From: Polynucleobacter sp. MWH-UH35A | Lineage (GTDB): Bacteria > Pseudomonadota > Gammaproteobacteria > Burkholderiales > Burkholderiaceae | Reading direction: 5' to 3' | Length of the DNA: 64,000 nucleotides | NCBI RefSeq assembly: GCF_018687075.1 | Contig: NZ_CP061285.1 | Span: forward strand, 434,001 to 498,000 | Shown: positions 36,549-46,337 of the stretch, piece after piece | Position numbering within the stretch: the stretch's first letter is position 1 | Layout: the number at the start of each line of letters is the position of its first letter | The notes under the pieces: model-generated | Told to the model about the DNA's origin: nothing | Database searches by the model: none | Seen by the model: only the letters and a program-made list of their open reading frames with translations | Translations under genes and position numbers: made by a program

Positions 36549-37325
36549 TTATTTTTCTACGAAAGCCCGCTCAAAGACATAGTCACCCAACTGACCAAGA
36601 CTTGGGGAAACCTTAAACCCTTTGGCATCGAGCATTTCGGAAGTTTCTTTGAGCATAGAAGGGCTGCCGCAAATCATGGCGCGATCCACTGCTGGATCCA
36701 ATGGCGGCAAACCAATATCTTTAAAGAGTTGGCCAGATTCAATTGCAGTAGTAAGACGGCCAGTGTGCTTAAAAGCCTCACGTGTCACTGTTGGGTAGTA
36801 AATGAGTTTTTCACGAACAAGTTCGCCTAAGTATTCATCTTGAGTCAACTCATTCTTGATGTAGTCCTCATAAGCAAGTTCACTAACGAGACGCACGCCA
36901 TGAATGAGAATAACTTTCTCAAACTTTTCATAAGTCTCTGGATCACGAATGATGCTCATGAATGGAGCAAGACCAGTACCGGTGCTAAAGAGGTAAAGAT
37001 GCTTCCCAGGATTTAAGTCGTCCAATACCAGGGTGCCAACAGACTTCTCACTGACGAGAATTGGGTCACCAACTTGGATCTTCTGGAGGCGTGATGTTAG
37101 GGGGCCATCTTGAACTTTGATGCTCAAAAACTCAAGGTGCTCTTCATAGTTTGGGCTAGCAACGCTGTAAGCTCGCACCAATGGTTTGCCTTCAACCTCT
37201 AGACCAATCATCAAGAAGTGGCCGCTGCGAAAACGCAAGCTCTTATTGCGGGTGGTAGTAAAGCTGAAAAGAGTGTCGTTCCAATGGTGAACGGATAAAA
37301 CGGTTTCGGTGTTGTATGCGGCCAT
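36549..37325 (-). CDS. fpr: Ferredoxin--NADP reductase
   Basis: A 258-residue FAD enzyme of the bacterial Fpr type. The FAD-binding RAYSVASPNYEEHLEF lies near 50-65. The NADP-binding domain has FSTGTGLAPFMSIIRD near 108-123, ICGSPSML is near 210, and the C-terminus VFERAFVEK is typical. It exchanges electrons between NADPH and ferredoxin or flavodoxin, which would serve Fe-S assembly and sulfur reduction nearby. It diverges from dsbB across 166 bases. That gap holds two small palindromes, GATAATTATC (37355-37364) and ACGAC-TCA-GTCGT (37406-37418), of unknown role. Confidence 0.94.
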   Translation of the reverse strand: MAAYNTETVLSVHHWNDTLFSFTTTRNKSLRFRSGHFLMIGLEVEGKPLVRAYSVASPNYEEHLEFLSIKVQDGPLTSRLQKIQVGDPILVSEKSVGTLVLDDLNPGKHLYLFSTGTGLAPFMSIIRDPETYEKFEKVILIHGVRLVSELAYEDYIKNELTQDEYLGELVREKLIYYPTVTREAFKHTGRLTTAIESGQLFKDIGLPPLDPAVDRAMICGSPSMLKETSEMLDAKGFKVSPSLGQLGDYVFERAFVEK

Positions 37326-37491
37326 AAATACGTTTTGATGAGAAGTGGCAAAAGGATAATTATCACATTCTTAGGCTTTAAATTAAGGCTAATTCCATCA
37401 AAAATACGACTCAGTCGTGATATAGATCAGACTTTTAGTAATAAGACAGTGGTTTACGGAGAGTTCTTTACCCATTGGCTATCATCTATAG

Positions 37492-37968
37492 ATGAAAAGA
37501 ATCCAATACCTCTTCCTGTCAATTTTTAGCCTGAGTTTGGTGATTGTTGCCGTGATCTTGCAGCAGACGGGCTACCAAGGTGTTAGCTTTATGCCCTGTC
37601 CTTTATGCATTTTGCAAAGGATTGGCTATCTTGGAGTCGCAATTTCTTGTTTATTGGCGGCAGGTATTGCACCACTAAGAAGGTTATTTCATGGCTTGGC
37701 GCTTTTGGCTGCTGGATATGGAGTAGCAGTGGCTGGTCATCATGTTTGGCTTTTACTTCACCCACGTGAATCTTGCGGTATAGATCCTTTGGAGACTTGG
37801 ATTAATCAATTTCAGTTAGCGAACCATCTTCCCTGGTTATTTAAGGCCGATGGATTATGTTCTGCAAAGCTCCCAGCAATTTTGGGATTGCAAGTACCAG
37901 AGTGGTCCTTGCTGTGGTTTTCGGTTCTCTTATTGATATTGTTAATTACCTTCTTTAGGAAATCCTAA
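37492..37968 (+). CDS. dsbB: Disulfide bond formation protein B
   Basis: A 158-residue inner membrane protein with four helices. It re-oxidises DsbA and passes electrons to quinone. Redox pairs are C36/C39 (CPLC) in the first periplasmic loop and C95 (ESCG) with C123 (GLCS) in the second. Length is slightly short of E. coli DsbB. No DsbA gene is adjacent. A bidirectional terminator follows. Confidence 0.93.
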   Translation: MKRIQYLFLSIFSLSLVIVAVILQQTGYQGVSFMPCPLCILQRIGYLGVAISCLLAAGIAPLRRLFHGLALLAAGYGVAVAGHHVWLLLHPRESCGIDPLETWINQFQLANHLPWLFKADGLCSAKLPAILGLQVPEWSLLWFSVLLLILLITFFRKS

Positions 37969-37973
37969 GCAAT

Positions 37974-38000
37974 AAAAAAGGCACCCTATGGTGCCTTTTT
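37974..38000. terminator. Bidirectional terminator between dsbB and lysS
   Basis: GGCACC (37980-37985), CTAT, GGTGCC (37990-37995), with a run of six As before and five Ts after. It serves the convergent dsbB (plus) and lysS (minus) transcripts. Confidence 0.88.
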
Positions 38001-38015
38001 CTTCTGAAGAAGTGA

Positions 38016-39566
38016 TTACTCTTCTTCGCGGCGTAGATGTGGGAACAAAATCACATCACGAATATTTGGAGCATCGGTAAGTAGCATTACCAAGCGATCT
38101 ATACCAATACCGCAACCGCCAGTTGGGGGCATGCCATACTCGAGAGCTCGAATGAAGTCATGATCGAAGTACATTGCCTCTTCATCGCCTGCTTCTTTTT
38201 GCTCAACTTGCTTGCGGAAGCGATTAGCTTGATCTTCAGCATCGTTTAATTCAGAGAAGCCATTGGCAATCTCACGGCCAGTGATAAAGAGCTCAAAGCG
38301 CTCAGTAATACCTGGGCGAGTATCCGATTCTCTAGCAAGCGGACTCACTTCAATCGGGTAATCAATGATGTAAGTTGGCTCCCAGAGGTGCTCTTCAGCT
38401 ACCAATTCAAAAAGGGCTAATTGGAGGGCGCCAATACCAGCATTTTTGAGGGTAGGAGCGTCTGGATTCTCGCCACCTTTTTTCAATTCTGCACGAATGA
38501 AGGCTGCGTCTTCAAGTTGGGCTGCCTCATAGCTCTTGCCAGACTGACCGCAGTACTTCAGGATGGCTTCAGTAATAGTCAAGCGTTGGAATGGCTTACT
38601 CAGATCAAGTTCGCGACCTTGGTGAGTCAAAACAGCAGTACCTTGTGCATCGATTGCTGCTGCACGAATCAAGCCTTCTGTGAAATCCATGAGCCAACGA
38701 TAGTCTGTATATGCTGCGTAGAATTCCATCATGGTGAATTCTGGGTTGTGACGCGGACTCACACCTTCATTACGGAAGTTGCGGTTGATTTCAAATACAC
38801 GTTCAAAGCCACCGACCACCAGACGCTTTAGGTAAAGCTCTGGGGCAATACGCAAAAACATTTGCATATCTAAAGCATTGTGGTGCGTAATAAATGGTTT
38901 AGCTGCAGCGCCACCAGGAATCGGGTGGAGCATTGGTGTTTCGACTTCCATGAAGTCGGCGTCAAGCATGTGGCGACGTAATGAAGCGATGGCATTGCTA
39001 CGCGCTTTGAAAGTATTACGACTCTCTGGGTTCACAATCAAATCCACATAGCGCTGACGATATTTAGTCTCTAGGTCTGAGAGGCCATGGAACTTATCTG
39101 GCAATGGTCGCAGTGATTTGCTGAGTAAGCGCAAATTGCTACACTCAACTGATAGCTCACCTTTATTGGTTTTAAAGAGGTTGCCTTCAGCCGAGATAAA
39201 GTCTCCCATATCCCAGTGTTTAAAGGCACCATGGACATCGGCTCCACTGAGTTCATCATTGATATAGAACTGAATTTGACCGCTGCGATCTTGAATGGTT
39301 GCGAAGCTTGCTTTACCCATCACGCGCTTAAGCACCATGCGTCCCGCTACTTTGACATGCACTTTCTTTGCAGCTAATTCTTCTTTGGTTAGGCTGTCGT
39401 AGTGAGCATGTAAATCAGCTGCCAAATGCGTTGGAACAAAATCATTTGGAAATGCAACGCCACCTTCGCGAAGCTTAGCGAGTTTTTCACGGCGCTCCGC
39501 AATGATGTGGTTCTCATCAACTGCTTCAGTAGCTGGGGCATTGTCTAAATTGGTTTTATCGTTCAT
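38016..39566 (-). CDS. lysS: Lysyl-tRNA synthetase, class II
   Basis: A 516-residue class II synthetase. An N-terminal OB-fold anticodon-binding domain (about 75-190) precedes the catalytic core, which has motif 2 [20 protein letters not shown] near 266-285 and motif 3 [15 protein letters not shown] near 485-499. It charges tRNA-Lys. It lies 32 bases after prfB, the same prfB-lysS pairing as in E. coli. Confidence 0.96.
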   Translation of the reverse strand: MNDKTNLDNAPATEAVDENHIIAERREKLAKLREGGVAFPNDFVPTHLAADLHAHYDSLTKEELAAKKVHVKVAGRMVLKRVMGKASFATIQDRSGQIQFYINDELSGADVHGAFKHWDMGDFISAEGNLFKTNKGELSVECSNLRLLSKSLRPLPDKFHGLSDLETKYRQRYVDLIVNPESRNTFKARSNAIASLRRHMLDADFMEVETPMLHPIPGGAAAKPFITHHNALDMQMFLRIAPELYLKRLVVGGFERVFEINRNFRNEGVSPRHNPEFTMMEFYAAYTDYRWLMDFTEGLIRAAAIDAQGTAVLTHQGRELDLSKPFQRLTITEAILKYCGQSGKSYEAAQLEDAAFIRAELKKGGENPDAPTLKNAGIGALQLALFELVAEEHLWEPTYIIDYPIEVSPLARESDTRPGITERFELFITGREIANGFSELNDAEDQANRFRKQVEQKEAGDEEAMYFDHDFIRALEYGMPPTGGCGIGIDRLVMLLTDAPNIRDVILFPHLRREEE

Positions 39567-39598
39567 ATCTATAGTGATGCAGTAATGGGTGTTAGTTT

Positions 39599-40703
39599 TT
39601 ATACGCCTTGCTTCAGGCTAGCTTCAATAAAGGCATCGAGATCACCATCCAATACTTTTTGGGTATTTGATATCTCGACGTTGGTGCGTAAATCTTTAAT
39701 ACGGCTTTGATCTAATACATAAGAGCGGATCTGATGACCCCAACCCACATCTGTCTTGCTGGCCTCTAATTTGTCTTGTTCGGCGCGACGTTTTTGCATC
39801 TCATGCTCATAAAGTCGAGACTTCAACATCGTCATGGCTTCAGCGCGGTTGCGGTGCTGACTGCGATCGTTCTGGCACTGCACCACAATCCCAGTTGGAA
39901 TATGGGTTAAACGGACTGCGGAGTCGGTTTTGTTAATGTGCTGACCGCCTGCACCAGAGGCGCGGTAGGTGTCTGTACGAATATCAGCAGGATTGACTTC
40001 AATCTCAATCGAGTCATCAATTTCTGGATAGACATAGATGGAAGCAAAGGAGGTATGACGTCCGTTTGAAGAGTCAAACGGTGACTTACGTACTAAACGA
40101 TGCACCCCAGTTTCTGAGCGGAGGTGTCCATAAGCATATTCACCATCGACTTTGATAGTCGCGCTTTTAATGCCAGCAACGTCACCATCAGACTCTTCAA
40201 GAATTTCAGTTTTATAGCCTTTGCGTTCGCAATACTTGAGGTATTGGCGATAGAGCATGCTCGCCCAGTCGCAGGCTTCTGTGCCACCAGCACCCGCTTG
40301 AATATCAATAAAGCAATTGCAAGAGTCCATCTCATTGTGGAACATGCGGCGGAACTCGAGGTCGCCAACAATCTTGCTATAGCTCTCAACATCCTGCTCA
40401 ATTGCAGCGATCGTTTCAAAATCACTTTCCTCTTTGGCCATGTCAAACAGCTCAAGAGCACTAGTAATGTTGGTATTGAGATCGGTAAGGGTTGTAACTA
40501 CGCCATCAAGCAACTTCTTTTCTTTGCCGAGTGCTTGTGCTTTCTTTTGATCATCCCAAATCGTGGGATCTTCTAGTATTGAGTTAACTTCAGTAAGGCG
40601 ACGTGACTTTACTTCGAAGTCAAAGATACCCCCGAAGAGCTTGCTCACGGGTGAGCAGATCGGACAAGGTATTTGAAATAGTGTTTAGTTGTTCAGCTTC
40701 CAT
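39599..40703 (-). CDS. prfB: Peptide chain release factor 2, with programmed +1 frameshift
   Basis: RF2 recognises UGA and UAA stops. The gene is in two frames. ATG 40703 starts 27 codons ([10 protein letters not shown]...RGYL) ending in CTT-TGA-C at about 40625-40619. A +1 shift there continues into the long frame to 39599, giving about 367 residues. The stimulating GGGGG-TAT upstream of CTT-TGA is present, nearly as in E. coli. The codon-recognition SPF ([11 protein letters not shown]) and the catalytic GGQ ([10 protein letters not shown]) are visible. Reading only from the internal ATG at 40648 would miss the true N-terminus. Confidence 0.96.
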
Positions 40704-40737
40704 CCCCTAATTATAAGGGGGTTATTGCAGTCGATCC

Positions 40738-42489
40738 TTAGGTGCTAGCCGCTTCGTCATGGGCTTCAATCATTAATTGAACACGGGCTTGACCTTGATA
40801 GCGGTCGGTCACGAGGCGGTAGGCCAATCTGGCCTTAGCGGGTAGGCTTTGTGTGCGGTTAAACCAAACTGCTGTTAATGGTTTCGAGCTTGCTCCAGCC
40901 CCCAGGGGCTTAACCATTAAGCGAAGATGTTTTTCTTTCATGAGGCTTTGTTGGGCAATTTCAAATTCCCCGTAGAAAACCGGCTGAGGAAAGCCTTGAC
41001 CCCAGATCTCTTCTGCCAAGAGGTCGCCAATTTCAGGGGTAAATTCAGAAAGCTCTAGGGCGCCATCGTGAGCATGGCGGCGCTCTAGTAATTCGTCAGT
41101 TAGTAATTCAGAAGCAACTTCTTGGAAGCAGGCGTCAAACTTTTCGAAATCACCTTTGCGAATCGTCAGGCCTGCTGCCATTGCATGGCCACCAAATTTC
41201 AGAATGAGTCCAGGTTCGCGTTTGGAAACTAAATCTAGAGCATCTCTTAAATGAAAGCCCGTCAGTGAACGGCCTGAACCGCGTAATTCTTCGCTCGCAT
41301 TTCCATCGGCTGGAGCAAATACGATAGTGGGGCGGTTGAAGCGCTCCTTTAGGCGCGAAGCAACAATACCAACTACACCTTGGTGCCACTCGGGATTCCA
41401 CAGACAAATGCCGTTGCGATCTGACATCGTTCCCGAAAGTTGATCCTCAGCAAGGTGAGAAAGAGCGGTTTCTTGCATGCCCGCTTCAATGACACGTCTT
41501 TCACGATTAATGCGATCTAGCTCATGTGCCAGAGTCATCGCTTCATCGGCGTTATCGGTTAGCAGCAGGCGTATACCTAATGTCATATCGGCTAGACGCC
41601 CAGCAGCATTGAGCCTCGGGCCGATGGCAAAACCCAGGTCAAAGGTATTCGCTTTGCGTGGATCACGTGTAGCCGCTTGAAAAAGTGCCTGAATACCAGG
41701 TTGAGATATTCCTGCGCGAATGCGCTTTAGGCCATTAGAAACCAATACCCGATTGTTGCGATCGAGCTGTGCAACGTCTGCAACCGTTCCTAAGGCAACA
41801 AGATCTAAAAGATTTTCTACCTTGGGTTGAGTCTCGTTTGTAAATTTACCGCGCTTGCGTAGTTCAGCACGCAGAGCAATCAGCAAATAAAACATCACGC
41901 CAACACCAGCGAGTGCTTTACTTGAAAAAGTGCAGCCCGGTTGATTGGGATTTACGATTGCTAGTGCTTTTGGCAAATGATCTCCGGGGAGATGGTGGTC
42001 GGTCACAATCACTTCCATACCAAGTTCTTTGGCGCGATTAACACCAGCCTCACTTGCGATGCCGTTATCAACAGTAATTAAATATTTTGGTTTGGGATTT
42101 TGTTGCGCTGCTAATTCCACTACCTCAGGAGTCAAGCCATATCCCATCGTAAAGCGATTAGGTACCAGAAACTGAATTGGAATATTTGAACCACCCAACA
42201 TACGCAGGCCCCTAAGGCCGACAGCACATGCCGTTGCTCCGTCGCAATCGTAGTCAGCGACGATGAGCATGGGCTCATTTTTCTCCAGAATATCTGCCAA
42301 TAAAGTTGCTGTGCTGAGGCAGTTTTTCAGTTCTACCGGTGAAAGCAGTTGCTTAAGATCGAGCGAGAGTTCTTCAGGAGATTGCAGACCTCTTGCTGCA
42401 TAGAGCCTGGCCAATAATGGATGTAGGCCACTTTGTGTCAACCACGTAGCGGTGCGTTCTGAGAAGGGGCGTTGAGAAAATAGGCTCAT
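40738..42489 (-). CDS. recJ: Single-stranded-DNA-specific exonuclease RecJ
   Basis: A 583-residue 5'-3' exonuclease of the DHH phosphoesterase family. ADYDCDGATAC near 78-88 and VTDHHLPGDH near 160-169 carry metal ligands. A DHHA1 domain with GGHAMAAGLT near 420 and a C-terminal OB-like domain follow. It works in recombination and mismatch or base excision repair. It lies between the RpfE-like gene and prfB. Confidence 0.95.
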   Translation of the reverse strand: MSLFSQRPFSERTATWLTQSGLHPLLARLYAARGLQSPEELSLDLKQLLSPVELKNCLSTATLLADILEKNEPMLIVADYDCDGATACAVGLRGLRMLGGSNIPIQFLVPNRFTMGYGLTPEVVELAAQQNPKPKYLITVDNGIASEAGVNRAKELGMEVIVTDHHLPGDHLPKALAIVNPNQPGCTFSSKALAGVGVMFYLLIALRAELRKRGKFTNETQPKVENLLDLVALGTVADVAQLDRNNRVLVSNGLKRIRAGISQPGIQALFQAATRDPRKANTFDLGFAIGPRLNAAGRLADMTLGIRLLLTDNADEAMTLAHELDRINRERRVIEAGMQETALSHLAEDQLSGTMSDRNGICLWNPEWHQGVVGIVASRLKERFNRPTIVFAPADGNASEELRGSGRSLTGFHLRDALDLVSKREPGLILKFGGHAMAAGLTIRKGDFEKFDACFQEVASELLTDELLERRHAHDGALELSEFTPEIGDLLAEEIWGQGFPQPVFYGEFEIAQQSLMKEKHLRLMVKPLGAGASSKPLTAVWFNRTQSLPAKARLAYRLVTDRYQGQARVQLMIEAHDEAAST

Positions 42490-42510
42490 ATAAATCTCAT
42501 GGGCAGCTGA

Positions 42511-43488
42511 TCACTGAGTAATTTCTTTCCAAGTCAGAGGCTCTGCTTTTTTCCAGAAGACCCAAGATTTTTTATGGAGATCTTTGGTAGTGAAGATGCG
42601 TTCCCGCACTTTTCCTTTTGGAAAATCGACAATAACAACTTCATCTAGTTGTTTACTTTGCAATGCTCTGCTTAATTGAGGCCAAGCCAGTTGAGGCTGC
42701 TCCAGCCAGGCAAAGGCGCCAGATAGATTATTCTCATTCAAGATAACTTCGTATGGAAGGCCTAAAAGCCTTGCCAGGCCGGCCAGCAAAGGGTGTTGAC
42801 CGATGAGTTGATGTGATTGTTTGAGGGCATCAGGGGCTTGAACATCGTTGAGTTTGCCAATGCCGCTAATCCAGAGAGAGTTAATAGGGGGTAGACCACG
42901 TTGAGCTCGTTCTGCATTTACCGAGCCAATGTGCCAGATCATCTGGATTTCATTTTGGAGTTTGCGCCAACGTTTGGCGACCCCTTCTTGATTGGTATCG
43001 CGTGGCATCCACCAATCAATATTGCGACCATGTGCTTGATCAACGCTATGACTTGCTAAGCTTGCAAAAGGTCCGGCGGGAATAAACCAATAGTGTTGAT
43101 TTTCAAAAAGGACTAAGTTCTGAAAATCTTCCTCTATGAATGGAAGCGCAGCTTTGAGAAGTTGATCGGACTCTTCTGCCGTCAGATCAATCTGATTCTG
43201 CCCCATCAAAATAAGGTGATCTCGTGTGGCATGTAAGTGAACTGGTTGTAGGCAAGCTATGACTTGCTCTGGATCGACCGCTAGGTTGGATTGCCCAAGA
43301 AGCAATACCGGGGCTATTGGAGTCAAGTTCCCGAGCAAATAGCGCTCATGAGGTAGCCCTTGGCATGGACCCTTCTTGCTATCAAGCTCATCTAAGGCAT
43401 CTTCTCCTGAGAGCATCAGGGTAAAGCGGCGCAGATGGGCTTTAGCGGAGTTGGAATTGGCAGTCATTCCCCTGATTTTAGGTGGCAT
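42511..43488 (-). CDS. RpfE-like / cofactor-independent phosphoglycerate mutase-related protein
   Basis: A 325-residue soluble protein of the family found next to recJ in betaproteobacteria. It is often annotated as RpfE-type regulatory or phosphoglycerate mutase-like protein. WFIPAGPFASLASHSVDQAHGRNIDWWMP near 134-162 (two pieces) and RKLQNEIQMIWH near 174 are the conserved parts. I see no clear metal-binding mutase core, so catalysis is doubtful. An alternative ATG at 43467 (MTANSNSAK) is plausible. It is divergent from lolC/E over about 45 bases and precedes recJ by 21. Confidence 0.75.
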   Translation of the reverse strand: MPPKIRGMTANSNSAKAHLRRFTLMLSGEDALDELDSKKGPCQGLPHERYLLGNLTPIAPVLLLGQSNLAVDPEQVIACLQPVHLHATRDHLILMGQNQIDLTAEESDQLLKAALPFIEEDFQNLVLFENQHYWFIPAGPFASLASHSVDQAHGRNIDWWMPRDTNQEGVAKRWRKLQNEIQMIWHIGSVNAERAQRGLPPINSLWISGIGKLNDVQAPDALKQSHQLIGQHPLLAGLARLLGLPYEVILNENNLSGAFAWLEQPQLAWPQLSRALQSKQLDEVVIVDFPKGKVRERIFTTKDLHKKSWVFWKKAEPLTWKEITQ

Positions 43489-43534
43489 TTAGGTATTCCG
43501 CCCTAATGCCTGTGTGATTCACTAAACTGTGACT

Positions 43535-44797
43535 ATGTTGAGACTTCCTATTGAGCTAGAAATTGGCCTGCGCTATACCCGATCCAAGCGTCGCAAGACG
43601 GTAGGGAAGCGTGACGGTTTCTTATCCTTTATCTCCGGAATTTCTACTGCCGGTATCGCTTTGGGGGTTGCCTCGCTTATTGTGGTTCTTTCTGTCATGA
43701 ATGGTTTTCAGAAAGAAGTACGCGATCGTATGTTATCGGTCTTGTCCCATGTGGAAATCACTACTCCAGATGGTTTGGCTAATTGGGAGCCGCTGGCACT
43801 AAAAGTTGCCACTCAACCTCATGTAGTTGGTGTGGCGCCAATGGTGAGTTCACAGGGGTTATTGAGTCGCGAAAGTATGATGCGCGGCGTTGCAATTCGT
43901 GGCATCTCGCCTAGCGAGGAGGGTAAGGTCTCTGATTTACCAAAACAATTTGTTGCCGGCAATATTGATGATCTCAAGCCGGGAAGTTTTGGTGTTGCAC
44001 TCGGCGCCCAACTTGCAGCCATTGTTGGCGCACATGTGGGTGATCGTATTAATTTGATTGTTCCTGAAAGTGACTTAACGCCAGCAGGTGCTATGCCGCG
44101 CATGCGAACACTGCAGGTAGTTGGGATTGTGGATAGCGGGCATTATGAATATGACAGCTCCTTGGCCATCATGCACTGGAAGGATGCTGCTGCCTTATTG
44201 CGACTTCACGATCCATCTGGTCTGCGGATCAAGGTAGATGAAATGCAGCGCGCACCAGAGGTAGCAAATGAGTTGGCTGGCATCGTGCCTCAAGCGCTTT
44301 GGGTAACAGATTGGTCAAGATCTAACCGTAATTGGTTTGCTGCTGTGCAGACTGAAAAGAAAATGATGTTCATTATTCTGACTTTGATTATTGCAGTTGC
44401 CGCCTTCAACTTGGTGTCTACCCTGGTGATGACGGTAAATGAGAAGCAGGCCGATATTGCGATATTGAGAACGATGGGTGCGAGCCCTGGACTGATTCAG
44501 AGAATCTTTTTAATCCAGGGATTGGCGATTGGTTTATTGGGTTCTTTGGCAGGCGTTGCTCTCGGTTTGTTGATCGCACTCAATATTGATGTCATCGTGC
44601 CATTCATTGAAGCAATCTTCCGAGTGCAGTTCTTGCCCCGTGAGGTGTACTTTATTAGCGAGCTTCCTTCAGATGTGAGAGCGGGGGATGTGCTCACTGT
44701 TGGATTGATGGCATTTGGCCTCTCCGTGTTGGCAACGCTTTATCCAAGTCGTCGTGCTGCCAAAGTGCAGCCTGCGGAGGCTCTTCGTTATGAATAA
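43535..44797 (+). CDS. Lipoprotein-releasing ABC transporter, membrane subunit (LolC/LolE)
   Basis: A 420-residue inner membrane protein with one N-terminal helix (about 28-50), a large periplasmic domain and three C-terminal helices (about 270-400), the LolC/E-FtsX layout. [11 protein letters not shown] and [20 protein letters not shown] are conserved. It extracts outer-membrane lipoproteins for transfer to LolA. Only one membrane gene is present, so it may act as a homodimer like LolF. ATG 43535 is preferred; GTG 43529 is also in frame. It overlaps lolD by eight bases. Confidence 0.9.
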   Translation: MLRLPIELEIGLRYTRSKRRKTVGKRDGFLSFISGISTAGIALGVASLIVVLSVMNGFQKEVRDRMLSVLSHVEITTPDGLANWEPLALKVATQPHVVGVAPMVSSQGLLSRESMMRGVAIRGISPSEEGKVSDLPKQFVAGNIDDLKPGSFGVALGAQLAAIVGAHVGDRINLIVPESDLTPAGAMPRMRTLQVVGIVDSGHYEYDSSLAIMHWKDAAALLRLHDPSGLRIKVDEMQRAPEVANELAGIVPQALWVTDWSRSNRNWFAAVQTEKKMMFIILTLIIAVAAFNLVSTLVMTVNEKQADIAILRTMGASPGLIQRIFLIQGLAIGLLGSLAGVALGLLIALNIDVIVPFIEAIFRVQFLPREVYFISELPSDVRAGDVLTVGLMAFGLSVLATLYPSRRAAKVQPAEALRYE

Positions 44798-45485
44798 CTT
44801 AAATCACTTAGTGCTCAAAGCTAGAGGGCTTGCAAAGACCTACGGTCAGGGCCCTACAGCAGTTGAGGTTCTCAAGGCCATTGATTTGGATGTCGCGCCC
44901 TCAGAAAAGGTTGCCATTGTTGGCTCCTCAGGTTCTGGTAAAAGTACTCTGCTACACCTCTTGGGCGGCTTAGATAGTCCAAGTGCTGGTTCTGTAGTGT
45001 TAGCGGGCTCAAATCTGAGTGACTTGTCAGTTAGAAAATTAGATCAGCTTCGCAACCATAGTCTTGGATTTATTTATCAATTCCATCATCTTTTGGATGA
45101 ATTTAGTGCAGCAGAGAATGTGGCACTCCCATTGCGTATTCGCGGTCTCAGCAATGATGAATCGATGGCTCGTGCTAGTAAGATGCTGCAAGCAGTAGGC
45201 TTAGCAGCCCGTGAATTACATACGCCAGGAGAGTTATCGGGTGGAGAGCGTCAACGTGTAGCAGTGGCCCGTGCCTTAGTCGGTAATCCAGCATGTGTTC
45301 TTGCAGACGAACCAACAGGCAATCTAGATACCGAGACTGCTGATGGTGTTTTCGATTTGATGTTGGATATTGCCCGTGATCAAGGGACTGCTTTTGTGAT
45401 TGTGACCCATGATCCAGTACGCGCTAAACGTTGTGATCGGATTTTGCATTTAGAGCATGGAGCTTTGAAGACATTTTCAGGGTGA
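44790..45485 (+). CDS. lolD: Lipoprotein-releasing ABC transporter, ATP-binding subunit
   Basis: A 231-residue ABC ATPase. Walker A is GSSGSGKST near 44, the ABC signature is [15 protein letters not shown] near 147, and Walker B is [12 protein letters not shown]. Start at ATG 44790, which overlaps the membrane-subunit stop and matches the normal LolD N-terminus; the longer frame from 44715 lies inside the previous gene. It powers lipoprotein release from the inner membrane. Confidence 0.94.
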   Translation: MNNLNHLVLKARGLAKTYGQGPTAVEVLKAIDLDVAPSEKVAIVGSSGSGKSTLLHLLGGLDSPSAGSVVLAGSNLSDLSVRKLDQLRNHSLGFIYQFHHLLDEFSAAENVALPLRIRGLSNDESMARASKMLQAVGLAARELHTPGELSGGERQRVAVARALVGNPACVLADEPTGNLDTETADGVFDLMLDIARDQGTAFVIVTHDPVRAKRCDRILHLEHGALKTFSG

Positions 45486-45496
45486 GTGGATATCCC

Positions 45497-46333
45497 ATGT
45501 GGATCGATACCCATTGCCACTTAGATGCCCCTGAGTTTGCAGACTCACTAGATGCGGTGATTCATGCTGCCGCTGAAAAAAACGTTCAAGCAATTCTGCT
45601 TCCCGCTGTAAAGGTGGCTGATTGTGCTTATGTCAAAGAGTTAGCGCATCAATGTAGTCAACGAATCCCTGGGCTGGTATACACCCTTGGCATTCATCCG
45701 CTTTATACCAATCAAGCGCAAGAAGAGGATATCGAGACGCTCGAGAAAAGCATTGTTGAGTCGCTTTCTGACCCGCGCTTTGTAGGTGTGGGTGAGATAG
45801 GTTTAGATTATTTTGTCGAGGACCTAGATCCTCATAAGCAGGAATTCTTTTTTAATGCCCAATTGGATTTGGCACAGAAGTATCAACTACCTGTAATCCT
45901 GCATGTGCGACGCTCACAAGATGCAATCCTAAAAGCATTACGTCGTCGCAGAATCCCCTCCGGCATAGCCCATGCTTTTAACGGCAGCTTCCAACAGGCC
46001 GAACAATTTATTGAGCTTGGATTTAAGTTAGGCTTTGGTGGCGCAGCTACTTATGAGCGGGCTTTGCAAATTCGCAGACTTTTACAAGAATTACCATTGG
46101 ATAGCATCGTAACGGAAACAGATGCACCAGATATTCCGCCGGCATGGCTCCGAGATGAAGGGCTTACATTCAATGAGCCCGCTTTTGTTTCAAGAATTGC
46201 AAGGGCGTTAGCCTCAATTCGCGGGGTGGATGAGGAACATTTTGCTTCAGCCGTATGGGCAAATGCAATGCAAGCTTTGCCCCGTTGGTTGGCACTCTGC
46301 GCAACTATCCCTAAACTCAACTTAGCTTCCTAA
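45497..46333 (+). CDS. tatD: TatD-family metal-dependent DNase/hydrolase
   Basis: A 278-residue TIM-barrel hydrolase. The N-terminal metal site is MWIDTHCHLD, the conserved Glu is in GVGEIGLDYF near 98, and VILHVRRSQDA, IAHAFNGSFQQ and VTETDAPDIPP supply the remaining ligands. TatD proteins are 3'-5' exonucleases of uncertain role. ATG 45497 gives the family N-terminus; a GTG at 45482 overlaps the lolD stop. It sits between lolD and comEC. Confidence 0.9.
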   Translation: MWIDTHCHLDAPEFADSLDAVIHAAAEKNVQAILLPAVKVADCAYVKELAHQCSQRIPGLVYTLGIHPLYTNQAQEEDIETLEKSIVESLSDPRFVGVGEIGLDYFVEDLDPHKQEFFFNAQLDLAQKYQLPVILHVRRSQDAILKALRRRRIPSGIAHAFNGSFQQAEQFIELGFKLGFGGAATYERALQIRRLLQELPLDSIVTETDAPDIPPAWLRDEGLTFNEPAFVSRIARALASIRGVDEEHFASAVWANAMQALPRWLALCATIPKLNLAS

Positions 46334-46337
46334 TTAT

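Noticed and set aside
37355..37364. Fur box between fpr and dsbB
   Set aside because: GATAATTATC is only a ten-base palindrome, about half of a Fur site; too short to claim.
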